A model generated the notes under the pieces. The model saw nothing but the letters and a program-made list of their open reading frames with translations, was not told the origin of the DNA and did not search any database. DNA of 64,000 nt, taken from positions 434,001 through 498,000 of the forward strand of contig NW_004457624.1 of assembly GCF_000203815.1 (NCBI RefSeq). The letters run 5' to 3'. Position numbers and translations under genes: made by a program. Shown piece by piece: positions 10,728 to 23,392 of this stretch (positions within the stretch are counted from its first letter, which is position 1; each line of letters opens with the position of its first letter). This DNA comes from Cavenderia fasciculata (taxonomy: Eukaryota; Evosea; Eumycetozoa; Acytosteliales; Cavenderiaceae).

Positions 10728-13700
10728 TTATCTACCTAAATTTGCAAAGGTTGAACTTGCACCTGCACCAGATCCAAATACTTTGGAGGAACTTCCAAAA
10801 ACAGATCCACTCTGTGGTTGTTGTCCAAAGGCAGAAGATTGACCAAATGCAGATGGTTGTTGTTGTCCAAATACACTGGATGATCCAAATGCAGGGGCTG
10901 GTGCTGTTGATCCAAATGCACTGGTTGGTGCAGCAGAGGGTTGTCCAAATGCTGATGGTTGTTGTTGTCCACCACCACCAAATGCACTAGTTGACCCAAA
11001 TGCGCTGGTTGGTGCAGCAGAGGGTTGTCCAAATGCGCTTGTTGATCCAAATGCGCTTGTTGATCCAAATGCACTGGTCGATGGTGCAGCAGAGGGTTGT
11101 CCAAATGCTGATGGTTGTTGTTGTCCACCAAATGCACTGGCACCTCCAAATGCGGATGGTTGTTGTTGTTGTCCTCCACCTCCAAATACACTGGTTGGTG
11201 CAGAGGATTGTTGTTGTCCTCCAAATACACCGCCTGCTTGAGTTGTGGGTTGACTACCTCCACCAAATGCACTAGTTGACCCAAATGCACTTGTTGATCC
11301 AAATGATGCTGATGGGGTTGATGTCTGACTGCCAAACACAGATCCACTCTGTGGTTGTGGAGCAGGTTTACCAAATACACTTCCTTGTGAGGCTGCTGAT
11401 GATGATTGTGCTCCAAATACTGATCCACCAAAAGCACCAGTTTGTTGTTGTCCAAATGGTGCACTCGATGTACTGCCAAATGCACTGGTTGGTTGTCCAC
11501 CACCTCCAAATACACTAGTTCCAGCAGTTTGTGGTGGTTGTTGTTGTCCAAATACACTTGCTGTGCCTACTGCTGGTGCAGCAGAGGGTTGTCCAAATGC
11601 ACTACCAAATACACTTGTGCCAGCAGCAGTTGGAGTTGGATTTCCAAATGCACTAGTAGTGGTTGGTTGTTGTTGTTGTCCTCCAAATATACCAGGTCCT
11701 GGGGTGGCAGCCACTGGTTGTTGACCAAATGGACCTACTGAAGGTGCAGCAGCAGCTGTGGTGGTTGCAGCAGGCTTACCAAATATTGATACACCAGCTG
11801 GAGGTTGTTGTCCAAATGGTGTTGATGCGGGTGGTTGTGCAGCTCCAAATGGTCCGCTCGTACTTGCAACAGAAGAAGTTGATGGTGGTAACCCAAATGG
11901 TGTAGTTGATGGTGTTGCTGATGTTGTTGTTGCTGCTGGCTTTGATCCACCAAATCCAAGATCACCAAATGAAATAGTTGCAGCAGATGTAGATACTGGT
12001 GGTTTATCACTGTTAAGACTCAACGATGGAAGAGCATCAGTCTTTGAAATGGCTGATGTCAAGTCTGATAATGTTAATGGTGATGATTCCTTTTCCTTTT
12101 CCTTGTTGGCAGTAGTGGTACCAAATAATGATGGTACTGTATCTGGTTTTGAATCTGTCAAGGTTGTAGTAGTAGTAGTTCCAAATAGCGATGGTTTTGA
12201 TGGTTCTTCTGGTTTTTTTGTCTCTTCCTTTGGCTTTGATTCAACTAGGTCTGGTTTGGTGTCTGGTTTTGATTCATCTGGTTTTGGTGATACTTCAACC
12301 TTTGGTTCAGTAGATGATGGTTTTGGTGCAAACAATGATGGAGCAGCTGTAGATGAACCTCCAAATATCGATGAAGGTGGTTTAGTCTCTGCGGTGGTGG
12401 TGGTAGTGGTTGATGGGGATGTAGCTCCAAACAATGATGGTGGTTTTGTATCTGTAGTAGTGGCAGAAGCATCAGATGGTTTAACATCGAAAATTGGTGA
12501 GGTGGCACCTCCAAATAATGATGGCTTTGTTTCTGTGGTGGTGGCAGTGGCATCGGATGGTTTAACACCAAATATGGATGACGTGGGTCCTCCAAATAAC
12601 GATGGTGGTGATGTTGCACCTCCAAATAATGATGGTGGTTTTGTCTCTGTAGTGGTAGCGGCGGCGGCTGTGGTGGTGGTAGTGGATGGTTTAGTATCAG
12701 TTAAAGTAGATGGGAATGAACTGGCTGTCTTATCTCCAAACAATGATGGTGGTTTTGTCTCTGCGGTAGTGGCACCTCCAAATAATGATGGCTTTGTTTC
12801 TGTGGTGGCATCGGGTGGTTTAACACCAAATATTGGTGAAGATGTAGCAACAGTTGCAGGGAATACAATGGATGGTGTGGATGATGGTTTGGTGGTTGTA
12901 GCTCCAGTGAGCGAAGAACTAAATGGAGATGTAGATGAAATAGTGGTGGTTCCCATTACAGGCTTACCAAACAATGGAGTAGATGATATTGGTTGAGATG
13001 GGAGCATTGACTTTTGACCAAACAAACCAGTATCAAGTTGACTATTTGCACCACCACCAATTCCAATACCAGAACCAAATGAATTTGTGTTAAATGTTGG
13101 TATAGAACTAGAAGCAGTATTTAAAGGTGATGTCTTGGGTGATGGACTTGATTTTTGTGTTGTTGTTGGTTGTGGAAGTGAAACAATTGGCATTCCAGAT
13201 GGAATGTTATTATTAGAAGCTGGTGATTTCTTAGATGGTGGTTGATTATATGAACGATCATATTCTTGACCTTGTTGATCATCTTCATATTCTTCTTCTC
13301 CTTCTTGGTACTCTTCTTCCTCTTCATATTCTCCTCCTTCTTCTTCATATTCCTCTCCTTCATCTTCATAATCTTCCTCATATTCTTCTTCACCTTCTTC
13401 TTCTTCTTCTTCATATTCATCTTCATCATCATCATAAATTTCATCTTCAAAATGAATTGGAGTTCTCTTTGAAGCAGGATTGAATGAATATTTTGATGAC
13501 TCGAATGCATCATAAGGTGTAATATTTAAATTAAACTCTTCACCACGTTGATTTCCCTTGTTGTTGGATGACGAAGACTCTAGTAGTAACAAGTCATCTG
13601 ATGGTGGAGCAATTTGTTCTGATCTTGTGTATCTCTTGTGGATACCATACAATGGTTTGATCGTATGAACCTTTTTCTCTTTCAAACCCTTGATTAAAAG

Positions 13701-16700
13701 TTGGTATGCTTCAGTCTTGATTGGGTTGGTTGTAATCTTGATATTTGATAACTGCTTGTCCAACTGATTGACTGATTCATCATCACTATCACGATCATTT
13801 AGTTGTTTAAATTGTCGTTGTTGTTGTTCCTTTTCCTTTCTTTCCTTTTCTTCCAATGTCATTTTTTGTAAAAAGTATTCTCTCAACTTGTCTACATTAT
13901 CATTTGATATCTTTCCATTACCCATATTATGACAACTACTCTTTCCACCAATACTACTACGTCCATACAATGATGAGGATGAAAGATTTGAATGTTGTCC
14001 AACATTTGTACGTTTCTTTAATCTATTTGATAGTGTTGATAGGATATCATGTTGTTTGGTGACAACTTGATTATGGTTATCAATGGTATGATAGACGAGT
14101 GATAAAAAGGCAGATGGTGTCATTGTGTTGAATTCACTAGTTGCATCTCTTTGAGTCTGTTCCAAATGCTCTTCGACACGACGGATGTCTGCAGACATTG
14201 AAACATATGATTTAGTGATACGCTCACGTGCTTCTTGGATCTCGGGGTCGAGTGGACGGTTGAGCAGCATTTGTTGGTAGTCTGGACGTCCGACATAATC
14301 AGTCAGCAATTCCAAATCAGTTGCCAATGCCAATGACTTAAAGTTGCTTGCTTTGGTGAGTTGTGCTTGCTTGCTCGTCTCTTCAATCGACTGCTTAAAC
14401 TCGTCGAGTGTGTCAGCCAACACATCCACCTCTTTAGCAATACGTTCATAGTTGTAGAGACCATTATCGGCCACCGAGTTGACGTCGTCGATAATCTTGT
14501 CGGTAGCATCGACCGACTTGTTGACTCCACTCGATAGTTTTTCAAACGCCTCTATATTTTGTTTTATCTTTTTGGCCAACTCGTTTTGTGATGTGTATAC
14601 AATCGATGACTTGTAACGACGAATACAGATTTGCAGCTTGTTTGATAGTTGGTGAGGAGCCTTTTGTTGTTTTTGTTTTGGTGGTGATACAATCGTCAAT
14701 GCATTGGATTGTTTAGATGGAGTATCAATTGGTTTAAACATTGCTGAATGACCTTGACCTTGACCTTGACCCATTGCTGCTTCATATGATTTTGCAATCT
14801 TTTTTCCTGGTGGTTTTTGTACTTGTAATGAATTGGTATTGTTATGGTTAATTGGTGAAGATGTATTTTGATTTTGTGGTGAAGTCGTAGTATTATTATT
14901 ATTATTATTATTATTGGCTGTGGGTGTAGTTTGAAGAGATTTAAATCCTCCATCAAAAACAGCAGCTGAAGTAGTTTGTTTGGTAGTTGAACCAAATAAA
15001 TTGGATGGTTGAATAGCTGGAGGTGTAACTGCAGAAACAGTACCAGCAGGAGCAGCAGGTTTACCGAAAAATATAGATGATGGTGTTGGTGGTGAGGTTG
15101 TATTATTAAGTTGTGAAACACTGAAGTTGGTGGTGGTAGTAGGAGGAGAACCGCCAAATATTGGAGATTGTGAAGATGGTGGAGTTGCAAAGTTGATTGT
15201 AGATGATGTTCCAAATATGTTGGTTGGTGGCTGAGAGGAGGTGATAGTCGCCGTCTTGTTGGTTGTGGATGATGGTGGTGGTCCGAATATATTGGTTGGA
15301 GTAGGTAAACTCATAAAGGTTGGTGTAGTAGCTGTTGGTGTGCCAGGTAAAGCTGTTAATCCATTTCCAAATAAAGTGGTTGTTGCTGATCCTTTTGTTG
15401 ATGATGTTGTTGGTGATGTCTGTGAAATTAAACTACCACCACCAAATAAAGTTGGCACTGGTGGTGACCCACTAGTAGCTGGATTACTAAACAATGATAA
15501 TGGTGGTGACTGAACTACTGCTGATACTTTTGGGAGTGGTTTTGGAGATTGAATTAGATTGGGTGTAGATTTAATATCCAAATTGAATAGATTAAAACAA
15601 TTGATATCCCAAGCAGTATCCAATATCAATACACATGGTACTGGAGATGTAAACGGTTCCTTTAAATTCAATCCATCTACGTTGGTTGGACTTTGATTAA
15701 AGCATCTAACTACTGACATGCCTGTAGGATACCGTTCTCTAGATATATCAGATCGACTATCATCATTTAAATTTAATGGTGTCCAACTTTTATCAACAAT
15801 ATTAAATAATTCAACTCCTGATCCATCATTTGATAATAAACATGCAGTTTTCCTTCAAAAACAAAAAGATAATATATTAATTATTAGTTTTAACTCTCCT
15901 CCTCTTTTCTATCTATCTCTCTCTCTCAAATATACATACCATTCAGCAATAAAATCTAAATGAAATGTATTTAAAGTTCCACGTGGCATTGCAACTGGAT
16001 AATAAACTTGTGGAATTGGTGATAGGTTACTTTCATAAATATAAATCTCATTGTTTTCATATCCACTTTCTTCATCCTCATAATAATGATAATTCAATAC
16101 AATAAAATCATTTATAAATTTAATATAATATGCTAAAAATTAAATCAAATGAAACAAATATAAATAAATACAATTTAATCAATCAAATATATATATACAA
16201 TAATCATATTAATATAACTACATACTTGTAAATTCATCACCAATGCTTGGATGTTTGGGGATTGATCTAATTGTTTTAGAAGGATTATTTTGTGTAATTA
16301 CGTGTACACTGCCATCGACGTTTGCCAAAAATATTTCGTCTGGTGTATTTCCTTTGTTCCAACATGCTATAGTATTCATTCAATTATAAATTAAAGAATT
16401 GAGTTAGTTTTGTTTAAATGTACATTGATTCATTGCTTTGTTGTTGATTTGATTCAATCATACCAGTAACAATAGGAGAGGATGTTTTCAAATGAGTGAT
16501 ATTATTTGCATCTAGTTTATCGTGGAGATACAATTCATTTTTCTGAGTGACGATCAATAGTTGATAACCGTCTTTCTTCCATTCGATAGTATTTATATTT
16601 GAGTCTCCAAATTTACTCGATTCAATCTTGACCAATGGTTGTTGTGTTTTATTCTAAATATGTAAATAATATTACATGTTAGTATTATGTGTTGTGTGTG

Positions 16701-17192
16701 TTTGTTGTAATAGTTAGTTTTATTTATACTTACATTTGAAATGATATCTACAATTGAATAAATCATTAATGATTTATTGAAAGCTACAGCTAGATACAAG
16801 TCATCGTGTGACAATGATAATGTAACTTTGCAATTCTTGTCATTGACTGGGATAAGAGGTGCTTGGATAGTTGCAACAAATAAATCTTTGTTGTTATGAG
16901 ATGATGATATGTCTACTGCTCCATTTTTCGATGGTTTATTTGTAGTTGATAATAGTGATTTGAGAAGAGTGTCTACTTTTAGAACGACAATCGATCCCTT
17001 ATTATTCACTACAAACACGTAACCGTATACGTTGGATACTGTTAAAAGTGAAGAGTCTTCACTCAACTTGCAATGTTGTTGTTCATCGTCGACACCTCCT
17101 CTACACCAATCGATACATCTAACATTCTCTCGTACATCTTGAAATCGAATGTTTGGTGCATCTAAAGGTTCAAGTTCAATCATATCACCCAT
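10728..17192 (-). CDS. nup214: Nuclear pore FG-nucleoporin Nup214
   Basis: Minus-strand exons 17192-16734, 16653-16464, 16366-16226, 16132-15940 and 15852-10728 splice in frame (phases 0,1,1,2) to 2035 residues. Residues 1 to about 395 read as the N-terminal seven-bladed propeller of Nup214, which docks mRNA-export helicase at the cytoplasmic face. A first FG patch spans about 430-620, a coiled-coil region about 730-950 (for the Nup62/Nup88 subcomplex), an extreme Glu/Asp/Tyr tract about 1134-1191, and a dense FG region (SVFG, SAFG, SLFG) from about 1280 to the end. An FG domain at the C-terminus following propeller and coiled coil is the Nup214 order; Nup98 and Nup62 differ. The ORF alone starts only at 15719, so annotation from that Met would miss the propeller. 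Confidence 0.9.
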
Positions 17193-17431
17193 TCTATACT
17201 ATAAAAACTACTCTATCCTCTTCCTCTTTTTAATATTATATCTATGTATTTGTATGTATATAGATAGTACTATGTATGATATATATGTATATCGAATATG
17301 AATAATGAATGTTCACAACAAACAATCGATTGATCTGTGAAACAAAAACTTTTTTCATGAACAGACTGTGAGTACTTGGGAAAATTCTTTTACAATTTAG
17401 AAGGATATTCTATATTCCCTGTATTAATTTA

Positions 17432-18125
17432 TTAATTTATTCTTCTCTTTCTATTTGGAGTATTATCCATTAGGGATGAAGCTGGAACCTCCCTAACTAT
17501 CCTTGCATCATATGGACCTAAGTAACAAAAAATGATAGATATATTTTAATTAGTATGAGGGATCAAGGTCGATCGGGATGGATACTTACACCAAAAACAA
17601 TTGGTAAATAATAGTTCACAAATAGTTGGAAGATTCTCTTCAGTGTAGAATATAGGTGCATCACATTGCCCAAGTGCAACATGATAGAAATCAAGGTATT
17701 CCTTTTTAAAAAGAAAATAATTAACAATATTATTATTGATATTGTTGATAATGATTAACTTACAGGTGCCAAGTGGAATGACCATAATGGATTATAACTG
17801 ACTGTAGTTGGGATAATTCGCCCCTATTTAATTTGAATGAAAAGGATTTGGTATATTGGATTAGTTTATTTAAATTATTAATCATATGATTTATCAATCA
17901 ATCTATTAATCTTACAGCAACATATAATTTAGGGACACGTCCAGCTAGATAATCTCTACCAGTTTGAATGGAATCATTATTTGTTATTTTGATGATGAAA
18001 TCCTTTCCTCGAGTTGTTTTATCTGCCATTACAAAATAGGCTACTTCATCACCTGCAACACATATGTGATTGATCAATGTCATTGATACCAATATTATTA
18101 CTACGATCAACTTGAAATTTATCAT
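17432..18125 (-). CDS. Small secreted protein with a BP74-like domain
   Basis: Minus-strand exons 18125-17916, 17823-17764, 17701-17590 and 17517-17432 give 155 residues, all joins in frame. Residues 1-23 form a signal peptide (ends near CVAG). The mature part has the pattern of the BP74 N-terminal domain known from Dictyostelium and Physarum proteins: FIIKITN, a YLAGRVPKLYVAGRI segment, YNPLWSFHL, then FYHVALGQCDA. Three or four cysteines late in the chain suggest disulfides, in keeping with secretion. The tail ends in a basic RKRR stretch. The family assignment rests on pattern memory and should be seen as probable; function in secretion or adhesion is unknown. Confidence 0.65.
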
Positions 18126-18531
18126 TCTTATTATTATTATTAATTTTTAAAGAAGAGAATATTAAATGATAACAATAATGATTTAAAACAGAAGAAGAGG
18201 AACGCATTAGTAGTAGTAGTAGTAATAGTATCATCAAAAAAGAATTTACGGGGTGTAAATTAATATTGATATTACTGACTCCCACACCCCTTTTCATTGC
18301 AGTGATGTTGAGTGAGTGACTGATCAGCCAGGTCGCCATGTTTGATGTTTGAGTGTGGGCATAAGATTAGAGTGAGTGTCAAGATATTATCATTATCATT
18401 GTAGCAAGTAGTTGAGTTGTGATGATCTTCTTAGTTTTGAGATGATTATTATTATTATGATTATGATTATAAATATATGAAGTACAATTTGTTTATTTTG
18501 GTTGGTGTTATTATATTCGCTGTTGTTGTTG
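18126..18531. other. Intergenic upstream of the BP74-like gene
   Basis: TA/GTA-rich sequence with a GTGAGTGAGTG stretch near 18310 and 18370. No coding signal. Confidence 0.5.
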
Positions 18532-18940
18532 TTAATTATCCCACAAGAATAACATTCCAACAAATGATTCGTATTGGATGTAACCTGAATTGCTTGGATC
18601 AGCTTCATAAATAAGTTCTTCAATCTAATTGTAGTAATAGTAATAGATTCATCATGAATGAAAATGAATAAGTAACTTGTGTTTCTTTCTGTCTGCTGTG
18701 TGTATCTATCAAACCAAACGACATACCTCATCTTGTGGCATCATATCACCAAGTTCATTTAAAACCTTTCTCAAATAATCGACTGTAACATATCCATTTC
18801 CATCACGATCAAATACCTTGAATGCTTCGATGACTTGTGCCTATATAGTTAATATCAAGTTTTGTTTGTTAGATTATGGTCTAGGTATCTGTCTGTCTGT
18901 CTATCTTATCTATATTTACTCTAGTGTTGATATGATTCAT
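18532..18940 (-). CDS. One-lobe EF-hand protein, probable 8-kDa myosin I light chain (MlcB/MlcC type)
   Basis: Minus-strand exons 18940-18920 (MNHINTR), 18840-18727 and 18624-18532 join in phase 0 to a 75-residue protein, too broken up to show as a long ORF. It holds two EF-hands: the first loop DRDGNGYVTVDYL is canonical; the second, DPSNSGYIQYESF, is degenerate at early positions. It ends in MLFLWDN. A complete calmodulin has four hands; a single lobe of about 8 kDa is the known form of the Dictyostelium light chains of class I myosins, hence the call. The alternative is a generic calmodulin fragment. Its start is 268 bases from a divergent gene, so the two may share a promoter region. Confidence 0.75.
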
Positions 18941-19208
18941 TTTCTAGTTTGTGTGATTATATAATGTTACAACAATGAATAATAATAAATAAATAAATAA
19001 ATAAATAAGGATAAATAGATAATAAATTGGACCTGTTTCTGTCTGTTTGTGATGGAACAAGCAAGAAAGAAAGCTATAAAAAAAAATCCATTTTTCAAAT
19101 AATTTCAAGGGGCACGACAGCTTTATCTTTTTGGAAGTTCATTTTTGCATCTCTTTAAAATACAAGTTGTTAGTACTTACTTACTATCTCTCTCTCTTGT
19201 GCCATAAC
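18941..19208. promoter_or_regulatory. Shared upstream region of two divergent genes
   Basis: These 268 bases separate the light-chain ATG (minus) from the ATG at 19209 (plus). They include an (AAAT)n run at about 18988-19008. Inferred to carry both promoters; no specific element recognised. Confidence 0.4.
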
Positions 19209-22200
19209 ATGTTTAATCTAGATGGAGCATTAACAACCAAATCACATAAACAAAAGAATATACAACGACAGACCATTACAAACATACGAATACTACGAAA
19301 CAACACTGCCATCAAACTAGATGCTCAAATCAAAGCTGACCATCAATCAGATAAACTACAATTAAAAGTATGTATGAATGAATGAATGGTGATGATGTGC
19401 ACTTATTGTAGACTTGCTTACTAATATATGCGTATACTGTTAATCATTCTAGAATAGACTATTACCAATTTCATTATCATTTCATCAAATCTTTCTAAAC
19501 AACAATGATAATAATAATGACTTTGAATTGGACTTGAATCATATCTTATCATCTGAAAGATTTATCAATTCAATTATCAATCCTCTAAAACAACTACTTA
19601 TTCTTATTAATAACAGTGGTAGAATACAAGACTTTAAAAGAGAAAGAATAATTACTAAATTCCTATTTAAAAATACAACTTATTATAAAGATCATAAAGG
19701 TATGTACATTTGAATAGTATATCAATTGATTATTAGTACTAATAATGAATATTGTAATTAGATAAAATATACAATAGAAAAGATGAATTGGAAAAGAAAT
19801 GGGAAAAGGGAAATATTACACATTCCTTTCAAATTGGTGATTATGATTTGAGGATACCAATACCTCTATTATTTTATATCGTCGATCAAATTGGAACTAC
19901 TAGTGCTTTGATAGACTACATGTTTCATTCAAAAAAGGTTGGAGTGTTTAATAGCGATAGTGAATTTATCGATCAATATTCATTTATTCAAGAGTCTATT
20001 CAATCTATAGATTCTCTAATTGAATCAAATAGGGTAAATGAATCAATTATTCAAACAATACTAAATACTTTATATCATTGTTTTACATCTCAAAGAATAT
20101 CATCGACAACTGAGAAATCAATCTCTCCTCTACTCATCGCTACACTTAAATATTCAAAATATATTATTGGTAAATATAAAATGAAAATATTTAATTGATT
20201 CATTCATACAAATATTAATATTATTTTATATATATGTATGTAGATAAAAATACAAGGTTTTCAATTATATTTAATTATTTGGAATATTTAGTAATGAATT
20301 ATCAACAAATAGCTAAAACAGTTGATTCAAGAGACCAATATATCAACTCTTTAGTTTTATTTTATAATTTAATCTTTAATGGTGATTGGGTTGGAAAAGA
20401 AGAAGGAAAGGAAGAGACAACAGATCCATTACAATATCTATCACATCAATTAATTTCAAATATCAAACAATTACAAACTATTATATCAAATGAAAAATTC
20501 CTTAATCGTAACTATTCATTCTAAAAAACATAAACAAAACAGAGTCAAGATTAGTTAAAACTAACTAATATTATATCATTTATTATAGCTATAATAGGAT
20601 TATTAAATTTTAAATTATATTCTTTTATTAACAACTATAACAACAATATTGACCAACAACCTAAAAAGAGTAAAGATTCTTCTTCTTCTTCTTCTTCTTT
20701 GTCATTGGAAACAATATTAAATGGAAATGAATGTTATCAATGGATTAAACAACAACAACAACAAAATAATAGAAAAGAAAAAGATATTCTAATTAGAATA
20801 TCAGAAATGGAATCATTCAACTTTATTGAAATTATTAAACAATATTCAGAAATCAAGCCATCATTGTTTATTTCAACTTTAAAAAAGGATGGGGATAGTT
20901 ACTTTTTATTCTTGGTTAAATCATTACGACATCAACAACCATTGACATCAACCAACACAATTGATCAATCAGCTTTATTATCATTGATTTATGTTCCATA
21001 TCATCTTTACGCTGTCACTAATCAAACCAAAAACTCTATTAACCAATATTATCAATTCATTCAAATGTATGTATCACAAAAACAAAAGAGATAAGAAAAG
21101 TATCAATCATTTATTAAATCATTTTCATTTTTTTAGATGGTACAAAGTATTAGATGAAAATAATATATTAAATTTAGAAAATGATATATTTAAATTAAAA
21201 GGAATACCAGAATCATTTTTCATAACATTTATTTATTTATGTTTTGTAAATAATCAACAAAAAGAAAAAGAAGAAGAACAAAATGTGATGATGATGAAAA
21301 TAGTAAACCGATTTTCAGAGTTGAATTTAGGATTATTTAAAAAACATTTAAATCAAACTTCAAAAAGATCATTTATGACAAGACTATATAATATTATCAA
21401 CCAACTAGATATATCTTCAATCATCTTTTCAATACTTTTAAAATCATATGAATCATCTCTTCAACAAGGATCAATTCAATCAATGATATCAAAATGTTTA
21501 AATCGTCTTACTGTTGGTGGTGGTAGTGACAGTTTAACCGATCAAGATGAAGAATTACAATCAAATCTAATTCAAGATTTACAATTGGTAAGATCGATCG
21601 ATCGATATATATAAATCATACATACATTTATTAACTTTTTTTTTAATTTTAATTTTTAGATTACATTTATTGATTGTAACAAAGTATTAGAGAGACTTTT
21701 AAAAAGTGCGCTAACCAATAAGAATCAACAACAATTTATGGCCAATATTATAGTTAATCATCTTGGATCATTTATACCTGGTGACATGATGGATATTATT
21801 GTCAAAAATCTATTCAATGTTTTAAACTCTTTAAAAGATACTGTCGAGCCACAAACCATCACCAATCTAATTCAATTTATTGAATCTCTTTTAGAACAAG
21901 TATCACAAAACTCACAATTTATGAGAGATCGATTACTCGTATCACTTCAATTGAATTTAATTATCCCATCTTTGTCTATAATCTCTACCATTCTTCAAAA
22001 GATTATATTGGATATTGAATATTTATTATTATCAAAATATATTATAAATTTAAATGATAGTGGTAAGTAAACTTCAAAAAAAATATTAATTTAATAGTAG
22101 TTTGATAACTAACAAATAATATTTTTTTTTTTTCAGATATGACATTAGAATTGGTATTAAAGAAATTGGTAGATGTATTTAATTCAATATTATATTATAT

Positions 22201-23237
22201 GGAACCAAATCAATTGGAAATATTCTATAATATTTGTAAATTGATTGGTACTCTATTGACAAGAGGAAATCAAATCGATGACAATAGAACCAAAGAATTA
22301 ATTGGATCATTTGAAACAAAGGTTAATTGGAAACTATTTATTAGATTAAAACATTATTTTAATCAACCTATTGAATTTAAGAAAAAGAACCAACAACAAC
22401 AAAGTTTAACAACTATATCATCATCATCGCAGTTGTTACCATCCATTTCAACATTATTAAAACAACCAGTAGTAGGAGGAGATGAAATGGAATTCCCTTT
22501 GGATTTAATCATCACCTTTAATTTCATAGATTTATGTTTTATTTTACCAAATCATATTGAAATGCTCATACAAGTATGTTGTATTTAAGCTTTATATATA
22601 TATAGTTTCACTAATAATTTTATTTTTTTAGGAATTAATAGAAAATATTGATATTGGAACAATTAAATTTGGATTTGAAAGAGTATTATTATTTTGTTTG
22701 GCCATTTCATTACCATATAATCCACCATCCCATTATACTATATTGGTTGATCATTTATTGCCACATTTGATAAAGAATAATATAGTATCGTCGAGTGATA
22801 CATCAACATTATTATTTAGAATCATTATATCGAGTCATCAAATATTCAATCAATACCAACACAACAATGACAATGACACAATTGACAGTACTGAACAGCA
22901 GACATTATTTTCATTTTACAAGAATATTTCAAATCAACTTAGACGAATGATTACAAGTACAACAAATGATAATGACAGTTATTTACATCATTTAAAAATG
23001 TGTATTCGTGTTGTTGATCAACTCCAAGACCAACAAGATTACAGTGAACTATTTTATATGTTTGGATTATCGATTTTAGAAAAAATACAACCTCCTCTTT
23101 CAAAACATCATCAATCTATTACAAACAAATGTATAGAAACTTTACAACTCATTAAAAACTCTAGTGACACCAACAATCCAAATAATACAAAACAAATGGT
23201 ATTACTTAATAAATTAAATGGATTATTGTTGGAATAA
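19209..23237 (+). CDS. Unrecognised large, probably alpha-helical protein
   Basis: Nine exons splice in frame: 19209-19367, 19453-19699, 19762-20169, 20244-20507, 20589-21066, 21137-21587, 21660-22062, 22137-22573 and 22632-23237, for 1150 residues. The start MFNLDGALTTKSHKQKN was chosen because no upstream ATG is in frame. The sequence is Leu/Ile-rich with regular helical spacing throughout, short Gln/Ser and Asp/Asn runs, and no signal peptide or membrane helix. This suggests a HEAT/ARM-like solenoid, such as a scaffold subunit of a nuclear complex; Fanconi (FANCI-like) or Integrator-like subunits came to mind, but no diagnostic motif confirms either. All donors are GTATGT/GTAAGT-like. Exon structure sure, function unknown. 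Confidence 0.75.
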
Positions 23238-23392
23238 TAAATGAATTAATTTCCAAAAAGAAAAAAAATCGATATATTTAGTTTATTATTTGTTTTGTTG
23301 TTTTGAATTTGTACATTTGTTATTATTATTATTATTAAATAAAAGTTGAGGGTAAATAATACTATTATTATTATTATTATTATTATGATGGG

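Noticed and set aside
10736-15513. Many long ORFs in other frames and on the plus strand opposite nup214
   Set aside because: They are Leu/His/Gln/Val-rich mirror frames of FG, Ser/Thr and Asn repeats; the minus-strand frame alone makes sense and splices to a known protein.
17905-17925. CTTACAGCAA resembling the conserved motif of dictyostelid class I RNAs
   Set aside because: It is the reverse of a splice donor inside the BP74-like gene, with no terminal stem.
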